Source: Mycolicibacterium vinylchloridicum | Lineage (GTDB): Bacteria; Actinomycetota; Actinomycetes; Mycobacteriales; Mycobacteriaceae | DNA: 64,000 bases | Assembly: GCF_013404075.1 (NCBI RefSeq) | Contig: NZ_JACBJQ010000025.1 | Span: forward strand, 27,405 to 91,404 | Direction: 5' to 3' | Shown: positions 61,101 to 64,000 of the stretch, piece after piece | How the letters are laid out: each line of letters opens with the position of its first letter | How positions within the stretch are numbered: the first letter of the stretch is position 1 | The notes under the pieces: model-generated | Told to the model about the DNA's origin: nothing | What the model saw: the letters and a program-made list of their open reading frames with translations, nothing else | Database searches by the model: none | Translations under genes and position numbers: made by a program

Positions 61101-61356
61101 TCTGATCGCGCTGGTGCACCCGCAGGCCTTCCTCGCCTCGCTGAGTGCGCAGGAGCGGGCGGACTACACCAAGCGGGCCAACGACCGGGTGCTGGCGGGG
61201 CAGCGGCGATTGGCTTCGGCCATCGCCGGTGGACGGCCGCTGTACGAAAAGCCGGCCGATCGCCGGTTCGACCACGATGTGCCCGAGAAGCGTCAGGAAG
61301 CGGCGATGCTGCTCAACCCTGCCTCACGGCTGGGTGAGGACGACATCTACGCGTGA
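52117..61356 (+). CDS. fas: type I fatty acid synthase
   Basis: A 3079-aa multifunctional enzyme (M. tuberculosis Fas, 3069 aa) that makes C16-C26 acyl-CoA, the primers for mycolic acids. Domains in order: acetyltransferase (Ser153 in GHSQG), enoyl reductase (from about 420, LLAGMTPTTVD), dehydratase hot-dog (His1237 and His1241 in GDHNPIH), malonyl/palmitoyl transferase (Ser1445 in GHSVGEY), an Ala/Glu/Pro-rich linker (about 1745-1775), ACP with the phosphopantetheine Ser near 1819-1820 (DGASSRR), ketoreductase (TGASKGSIA near 2133, Tyr2297 and Lys2301), and ketosynthase (Cys2731, His2883, His2924). All catalytic residues are present. GTG 52117 follows AGGGAGA. acpS, which activates its ACP, is 46 bp downstream. 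Confidence 0.98.
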   Translation: MTIHEHDRLSTGDGSWRGGAKQASTHALVDRLNAGEPYAVAFGGQGSAWLETLEELVTSAGIESELATLAGEAELLLEPVADELVVVRPIGFEPLRWVRALAADETVPSAKQLTSAAVSVPGVLLTQIAATRALARQGMDLAAAPPVAVTGHSQGVLAVEALRAAGAKDVQLLALAQLIGAAGTLVARRRGISVLGDRPPMVSVTNAEPERIYELLQEFAQDVRTVLPPVLSIRNGRRSVVITGTPEQLSRFELYCEQIAEAEAADRKNKLRGGAVFNPIFDPVQVEVGFHTPRLSDGIDIVGRWAAAVGLDVELARALTDSILVQQVDWVEEVTALNEAGARWILDLGPGDILTRLTAPVIRGLGIGIVPAATRGGQRNLFTVGAVPEVAKPWSSYAPSAIRLPDGSVKLSTKFTRLTGRSPILLAGMTPTTVDAKIVAAAANAGHWAELAGGGQVTEAIFDKRVEELVELLQPGRTIQFNSLFLDPYLWKLQLGGKRLVQKARQSGAPIDGVVVSAGIPELEEAVDLIDELNDVGIAHVVFKPGTVEQIRSVIRIAAEVPTKPVIVHIEGGRAGGHHSWEDLDDLLLTTYSELRGRANITVCVGGGIGTPERAAEYLSGRWSAVYGYPLMPVDGILVGTAAMACLEATTSPAVKQLLVDTVGTDTWVGAGKAVNGMASGRSQLGADIHEIDNAASRCGRLLDEVAGDAEAVAARREEIIAAMAVTAKPYFGDVAEMSYLQWLQRYIELAIGDDDSTADTKSADSPWLDITWRDRFAEMLQRAEARLNAKDAGPIETLFDASSADGEWLLENPDQAVAALLSRYPDAESVLLHPADVPFFIQLCKTLGKPVNFVPVIDKDVRRWWRSDSLWQAHDARYSADQVCVIPGTQAVEGITRVDEPVGELLDRFEKAAVDELLASGAQPEPVAARLRVRTDVTGPLAIVLDSPDVLWAGRTATNPVHRIAAPAEWLVHDNRSATNHSTGARLEVTAPDRVVLSVPLSGTWIDIAYTLPAAVIDGGTPVVRTEDAAAAMRAVLAIAAGVDGPDALPPVAGGSTTVTVGWDPERVADHTGVTATFGSPLAPTLTTVPDALVGRCWPAVFAAIGGAVTDSGFPVVEGLLSLVHLDHAAQLLKPLPKEPTQLTVTATASVATDTEVGRVVPVTVNVTDARGMILAVLEERFAILGRNGAEELADPVRAGGAVSLNATDTPRRRRRDVTIGAPVDMRPFAVVSGDHNPIHTDRAAALLAGLDSPIVHGMWLSAAAQHVVTATDGKPVPPAKLIGWTARFLGMVKPGDEIDFRVDRVGIDLGAEVLEVTAKVGTDLVMSATARLAAPKTVYAFPGQGIQHKGMGMEVRARSKAARKVWDTADKFTRDTLGFSVLHVVRDNPTSLIASGVHYQHPEGVLYLTQFTQVAMATVAAAQVAEMREQGAFVEGAIACGHSVGEYTALACVSGVYKLEALLEVVFHRGSKMHDIVPRDEMGRSNYRLAAIRPSQIDLPDADVKGFVAEIAERTNEFLQIVNFNLRGSQYAIAGTVRGLEALEEEVERRREISGGKRSFILVPGIDVPFHSDVLRVGVDDFRRALERVMPEDADPALIVGRYIPNLVPRPFTLDRDFIQEIRDLVPAEPLDEVLADYDTWRNEKPHALCRKVVIELLAWQFASPVRWIETQDLLFIEEAAGGLGVERFVEIGVKSAPTVAGLASNTLKLPEYAHSTVEVLNSERDAAVLFASDEDPATDDDVDEAPAAEAPAEAAAAEAASAAPAPAAAPAGAPRPDDIGFDAGDATLALIALSAKMRIDQIEPLDSIESITDGASSRRNQLLVDLGSELNLGAIDGAAEADLASLKGQVSKLARTYKPFGPVLSDSINDQLRTVLGPSGKRPAAIAERVKKTWELGDGWAKHVTAELALGTREGSSVRGGALGGLHDGALTDAASVDKAIDAAVAAVAARKGIAVSLPSAGGGGGGVVDSAALTEFAEKVTGRDGVLASAARMVLGQLGLDNPVSAAPSATDAELIDLVTAELGSDWPRLVAPAFDAKKAVVLDDRWASAREDLVKLWLADEGDIDADWMRLGERFEGAGNVVATQASWWQGKALAAGRNIHASLFGRIAAGAENPNKGHYSDEVAVVTGASKGSIAASVVAALLDGGATVVATTSKLDDDRLAFYKALYRDNARYGASLWVVPANMASYADIDALVSWVGSEQTESLGPQSIHLKDALTPTLLFPFAAPRVAGDLSEAGSRSEMEMKVLLWAVERLVAGLSSIGAERDIASRLHVVLPGSPNRGMFGGDGAYGESKSALDAVVNRWNAETSWAQRVSFAHALIGWTKGTGLMGHNDAIVGAVEEAGVTTYSTEEMAAMLLDLCTVEAKVASAHSPLKVDLTGGLGDVQLDMAELAAKAREEMTAEPDAAASGEAAGTIAALPSPPRGYVANTPPAWADLDVDPADLVVIVGGAELGPYGSSRTRFEMEVDNELSAAGVLELAWTTGLIKWEDDPKPGWYDTASGELVDEADLVERYHDAVVERCGIREFVDDGAIDPDHASPLMVSVFLDKDFRFVVSSEADARAFAEYDPEHTVIRPVLDSSDWEVIRKAGTEVRVPRKTKLSRKVGAQIPTGFDPTVWGISPDMASSIDRVALWNIVATVDAFLSSGFTPTELMRWVHPSLVASTQGTGMGGMTSMQTMYHGNLMGKAKPNDILQEVLPNVVAAHVIQSYVGSYGSMIHPVGACATAAVSVEEGMDKIRLGKAELVVTGGFDDMTLEAVIGFGDMAATAETATMRAKGISDSKFSRANDRRRLGFLEAQGGGTILLARGDLALKMGLPVLAVVGYAQSFGDGVHTSIPAPGLGALGAGRGGKDSQLARSLAKLGVGADDIAVISKHDTSTLANDPNETELHERLADSMGRAPGAPLFVVSQKSLTGHAKGGAAVFQMMGLCQILRDGVIPPNRSLDCVDDELATSGHFVWPRETLRLGDKFPLKAGLVTSLGFGHVSGLIALVHPQAFLASLSAQERADYTKRANDRVLAGQRRLASAIAGGRPLYEKPADRRFDHDVPEKRQEAAMLLNPASRLGEDDIYA

Positions 61357-61402
61357 TGAGCGGCGAGAAACAGTCAACGGACCCGGTGATAGGGTCTCCG
61401 GC

Positions 61403-61795
61403 GTGGCGATAGTGGGTGTGGGGATCGATGTGGTCTCCATTCCCGACTTCGCCGAGCAGGTGGACCAGCCGGGCACGGTATTCGCCGAGACGTTCACCCC
61501 GGGTGAGCGCCGCGACGCCGCCGACAAGAGCTCGGTGGCGGCGCGGCACTTGGCCGCACGGTGGGCCGCCAAGGAAGCCGTCATCAAGGCCTGGTCGGGC
61601 TCGCGCTTCGCGCAGCGTCCGGTTCTGCCGGAGGGCATCCACCGTGACATCGAGGTGATCACCGACATGTGGGGCCGGCCGAAGGTCCGCCTCACCGGTG
61701 ACATCGCCAAGCATCTGGCCGAGGTGACCATTCACGTGTCGCTGACGCATGAGGGCGACACCGCCGCCGCGGTCGCCATCCTCGAGACTCTCTAA
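61403..61795 (+). CDS. acpS: holo-[acyl-carrier-protein] synthase
   Basis: A 130-aa 4'-phosphopantetheinyl transferase, the same length as in M. tuberculosis. It moves phosphopantetheine from CoA to the ACP domain of Fas and to AcpM. The Mg2+/CoA site is seen in GVGIDVVSIPDF (Asp9) and RWAAKEAVIKAWSG (Glu and Lys), with the C-terminal VTIHVSLTHEGDTAAAVAIL. GTG 61403 is chosen by family N-terminus; a longer frame to 61145 lies within fas. It is co-transcribed with fas, as in other mycobacteria. Confidence 0.96.
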   Translation: MAIVGVGIDVVSIPDFAEQVDQPGTVFAETFTPGERRDAADKSSVAARHLAARWAAKEAVIKAWSGSRFAQRPVLPEGIHRDIEVITDMWGRPKVRLTGDIAKHLAEVTIHVSLTHEGDTAAAVAILETL

Positions 61796-61804
61796 CCGCG
61801 AGCT

Positions 61805-62194
61805 TCAGCCGGCCTGGTGGGCGATCTGGATCAGGTTGCCGCACGTGTCGTCGAAGACGGCAGTGGTCACCGGCCCCATGTCGACGGGCTCCTGAGTGAA
61901 GCGCACCCCGAGCCCGCGCAGCCGGTCGAACTCGGCGTGAACGTCGTCGACGGCGAACGAGGTGAAGGGGATTCCGTCGGCGACGAGTGCCTCCTTGAAC
62001 GGTTTGGCCGCGGGGTGGCCGTCCGGTTCGAGGACGAGTTCGGTGCCGTCCGGATTCTCCGGGGAGACCACGGTGATCCAGCGATGCTCGCCCATCGGGA
62101 TGTCGTGCTTGGTCGTGAAACCCAGGACGTCGGTGTAGAACTGGAGCGCGGCGTCCTGATCGTTGACGAGCACGCTAGTCAGGTTGATGCGCAC
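61805..62194 (-). CDS. VOC-family (glyoxalase/bleomycin-resistance fold) protein
   Basis: A 129-aa single-domain VOC protein. It has INLTSVLVNDQDAALQFYTDVLGFTTKHD, WITVVSPENPDGTELVLEPDG and a C-terminal TTAVFDDTCGNLIQIAH. Such proteins form paired beta-alpha-beta-beta-beta modules that hold a metal for lyase, dioxygenase or isomerase chemistry, or bind drugs. GTG 62194 stands 3 bp after the ArsR gene, with GAGGG in front. It is probably repressed by that ArsR protein. It is convergent with acpS. Confidence 0.88.
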   Translation of the reverse strand: MRINLTSVLVNDQDAALQFYTDVLGFTTKHDIPMGEHRWITVVSPENPDGTELVLEPDGHPAAKPFKEALVADGIPFTSFAVDDVHAEFDRLRGLGVRFTQEPVDMGPVTTAVFDDTCGNLIQIAHQAG

Positions 62195-62196
62195 GG

Positions 62197-62475
62197 TCAG
62201 CCCTCAGCTTTCTTCAGCCACCGCTCGACGATCGGCTCGAGCGGTGCGGTGTTGATGTAGTGGAATTTGTATCGGCCCTCGCGCCGGGTTTCGACCAAGC
62301 CGGCGGCCACGAGGAGGTCGAGGTGTTGCGAGATCGCTTGTCGCGATGAGCCAAGTCCGTGTTTCGTCGCCAGTCGGGCACAGATTTCGAAGAGGGTCTG
62401 ACCATCTCGGTCGGTCAGCTCATCGAGGATCGTCCGGCGAGTGGGGTCTGCCAAGGCCTTGAAGACGTCACCCAC
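62197..62475 (-). CDS. ArsR-family transcriptional regulator
   Basis: A 92-aa winged-helix repressor from the GTG at 62475; a longer frame to 62556 crosses the operator-like palindrome and is less likely. It has VFKALADPTRRTILDELTDRDGQTLFEICARL, SRQAISQHLDLLVAAGLVETRREGRYKFHYINTAPL (recognition helix and wing) and no clear Cys metal site, so it resembles the SdpR/ArsR group that controls VOC or AHSA1 partner genes. It forms an operon with the VOC gene. Confidence 0.9.
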   Translation of the reverse strand: MGDVFKALADPTRRTILDELTDRDGQTLFEICARLATKHGLGSSRQAISQHLDLLVAAGLVETRREGRYKFHYINTAPLEPIVERWLKKAEG

Positions 62476-62488
62476 TTCTGCACAATAG

Positions 62489-62504
62489 GCAAGCAAATGC
62501 TTGC
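62489..62504. promoter_or_regulatory. palindromic operator candidate GCAAGCAAATGCTTGC
   Basis: A perfect inverted repeat with 6-bp arms and AAAT centre, 13 bp upstream of the ArsR start and 38 bp upstream of the M20 start. It is probably the autoregulatory ArsR site and could also affect the dipeptidase gene. Confidence 0.6.
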
Positions 62505-62542
62505 ATGTCAAGGTTGGCGCCCTGCTCGGTAGGGTCGTCGGC

Positions 62543-63877
62543 ATGAGCGATCTCATTGCGCGCGTACAGGCAGTGCTTCCCTCGGTGCGCGCCGATCTCG
62601 AAGACCTGGTGCGGATCCCATCGGTGTGGGCCGACCCGGCCCGTCGCGACGAGGTGCACCGCAGCGCCCGTGCCGTCGCGGATCTGCTGAGCAGGGCCGG
62701 TTTCGAACAGGTCGAGATCGTGGCGGAGGGCGGTGCGCCTGCGGTGATCGCGCATCACCCCGCCCCGCCCGGTGCGCCGACGGTGCTGCTGTACGCCCAC
62801 CACGATGTCCAGCCCGAAGGTGAACCGTCGCAATGGAATTCGGACCCCTTCGAGCCCACTGAGCGAGACGGTCGGCTGTACGGCCGCGGCAGCGCGGACG
62901 ACAAGGCCGGTATCGCCACGCATGTGGCGGCGTTTCGGGCGCACGGCGGTAAGCCGCCGGTCGGGGTGACGGTGTTCGTGGAGGGGGAGGAGGAGTCCGG
63001 TTCGCCGTCGCTGGGCCGGCTGCTGGCCGCCCACAAGGACAAGCTGGCCGCCGACGTCATCGTGATCGCCGACTCGGACAACTGGACCACTGAGATCCCC
63101 GCGCTGACAGTGTCGCTGCGCGGGCTGGCCGACTGTGTGGTCGAGGTCGCGACCCTGGATCACGGTCTGCACTCGGGGCTGTGGGGTGGTGTGGTGCCCG
63201 ACGCTCTCAGCGTCCTGGTGCGATTGCTGGCCAGCCTGCACGACGACGACGGCAACGTTGCGGTGCAGGGACTGTACGAGACGACGGCGGCCGACGTGGA
63301 CCGCGGGCCACAGTGGGTACGGGCCGAGTCGGGATTGCTCGACGGGGTGCACGAAATCGGTTCTGGCCCTGTGGCCCAACGGATGTGGGCCAAGCCCGCG
63401 ATCACTGTCATCGGCATCGACACCACACCGATCGCCAAAGCCTCGAACACGCTCATCCCGCGCGCCAGCGCCAAGGTCAGCATGCGGGTGGCCCCGGGCG
63501 GCGACGCCGCAGCGCATCTGCACGCGCTGCGTCGTCACCTCGAACAGCACGCCCCCTGGGGTGCGCACGTCAAGATCATCCCGGGCGATATCGGTCAGCC
63601 CTATGCGATCGACGCCAGCGGGCCGGTTTACGAGGCGGCCCGGGCGGCGTTCCGGCAGGCCTGGGGAACCGACGTCGTGGACATGGGGATGGGCGGCTCG
63701 ATCCCATTCATCGCCGAGTTCGCCGCCGCGTTCCCCGAGGCCACCATCCTGGTCACCGGGGTGGAGGATCCGAGCACTCAGGCGCACAGCGTCAACGAGA
63801 GCCTGCACCTCGGCGTGCTGGAGCGCGCTGCCACCACCGAGGCGTTGCTGCTCGCAAAGCTGGGTGACATCGGCTAG
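62543..63877 (+). CDS. M20-family dipeptidase
   Basis: A 444-aa zinc metallopeptidase. Metal and catalytic residues are in YAHHDVQPEGE, YGRGSADDKAG, VEGEEESGS (catalytic Glu and ligand Glu), IADSDNW and the C-terminal TQAHSVNES (His). A dimerisation domain (about 185-310) is inserted as usual. It probably cleaves dipeptides. ATG 62543 is preferred to a start at 62501, which lies inside the palindrome. M. tuberculosis has an M20 peptidase (Rv2522c) right after acpS, so the ArsR-VOC pair interrupts a conserved order. Confidence 0.92.
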   Translation: MSDLIARVQAVLPSVRADLEDLVRIPSVWADPARRDEVHRSARAVADLLSRAGFEQVEIVAEGGAPAVIAHHPAPPGAPTVLLYAHHDVQPEGEPSQWNSDPFEPTERDGRLYGRGSADDKAGIATHVAAFRAHGGKPPVGVTVFVEGEEESGSPSLGRLLAAHKDKLAADVIVIADSDNWTTEIPALTVSLRGLADCVVEVATLDHGLHSGLWGGVVPDALSVLVRLLASLHDDDGNVAVQGLYETTAADVDRGPQWVRAESGLLDGVHEIGSGPVAQRMWAKPAITVIGIDTTPIAKASNTLIPRASAKVSMRVAPGGDAAAHLHALRRHLEQHAPWGAHVKIIPGDIGQPYAIDASGPVYEAARAAFRQAWGTDVVDMGMGGSIPFIAEFAAAFPEATILVTGVEDPSTQAHSVNESLHLGVLERAATTEALLLAKLGDIG

Positions 63878-64000
63878 ACGGTATGGGTGACCCTCGGTTT
63901 TGAGTTGGGGGTTGCGGGCCGGGGCCCCACTCACCCATGTTCGTGGGTTACCGAGTAGGGAGTCGCCTGCCCGGTCTATCCGACAGTGGTGGGAGGCCCC
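63878..64000. other. G/C-rich tail with inverted repeats; no gene seen
   Basis: No coding frame with a ribosome site is visible in these last 123 bases. A small hairpin (ACCCA...TGGGT, about 63935-63950) lies inside a longer inverted pairing of GGGGCC with GGCCCC at the very end. It may be a terminator region, the start of a structured RNA or part of a feature beyond the window. Confidence 0.3.

Noticed and set aside
52159..61275. Long minus-strand frames opposite fas (up to 1007 codons)
   Set aside because: Compositional shadows of the fas frame, rich in Gly, Arg, His and Val without domain motifs.
1..64000. Search for insertion sequences, prophage, CRISPR arrays, tRNA or rRNA genes
   Set aside because: No transposase, integrase, regularly spaced repeats, tRNA-like or rRNA-like sequence was recognised by eye.

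Overview
The window reads as chromosomal DNA of a mycobacterium, most likely a fast-growing environmental one (Mycolicibacterium-like). The support is a high G+C content, a complete type I fatty acid synthase followed by acpS, a Tat-exported DUF1906 protein beside fas, Mce-associated proteins, a Tgs1-type wax ester synthase/DGAT, and a full DosR/DevR dormancy locus. No ribosomal RNA, tRNA, insertion sequence, prophage or CRISPR array is visible. Coding density is very high, with many ATGA, GTGA or few-base junctions that point to long operons.

Region 1 (1-20147) is an accessory catabolic island. It begins inside a cytochrome P450 on the minus strand. Then come an SDR dehydrogenase, a TetR regulator, a 3Fe-4S ferredoxin with a second P450, an amidohydrolase_2 protein, two tandem M24 'creatinase/aminopeptidase' proteins, an atypical crotonase, and a fused double class III CoA-transferase. 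A minus-strand SnoaL-TetR pair faces a second operon: amidohydrolase_2, acyl-CoA synthetase, a 23-codon Cys-rich small ORF, two Mce-associated membrane proteins, a second acyl-CoA synthetase, a 100-aa orphan, a dimeric-barrel protein, a Bfd-like ferredoxin, a SnoaL protein and an SDR. The content suggests P450 oxidation, CoA activation or transfer, then unusual hydrolase or lyase chemistry. The substrate is unknown. Four palindromes of one architecture (6-bp arms around 3 bp, G-rich half-site ending in AAY) lie upstream of its transcription units and suggest one regulon.

Region 2 (about 20150-43930) is a DosR (dormancy) regulon cluster. It holds devR-devS, two universal stress proteins, pfkB, an Rv2030c-like fusion, a DUF1876 protein, two Acg-family nitroreductases, an OtsB1-like three-domain protein, an Rv2004c-like kinase fusion, PEP synthase, an MgtA-type P-type ATPase (in M. 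tuberculosis the dormancy ATPase is CtpF) and a Tgs1-like acyltransferase. DosR-box-like 20-mers precede nearly every transcription unit.

Region 3 (43937-50706, minus strand) carries an acyl-CoA dehydrogenase, an MFS transporter and a complete spermidine/putrescine-type ABC importer (ATPase, lipoprotein, two permeases).

Region 4 (50879-64000) is the conserved core: the DUF1906 Tat protein, a 512-bp regulatory gap, the 3079-aa fas gene, acpS, an ArsR-VOC pair that looks inserted, an M20 dipeptidase, and a short G/C-rich tail that may form a structured element.
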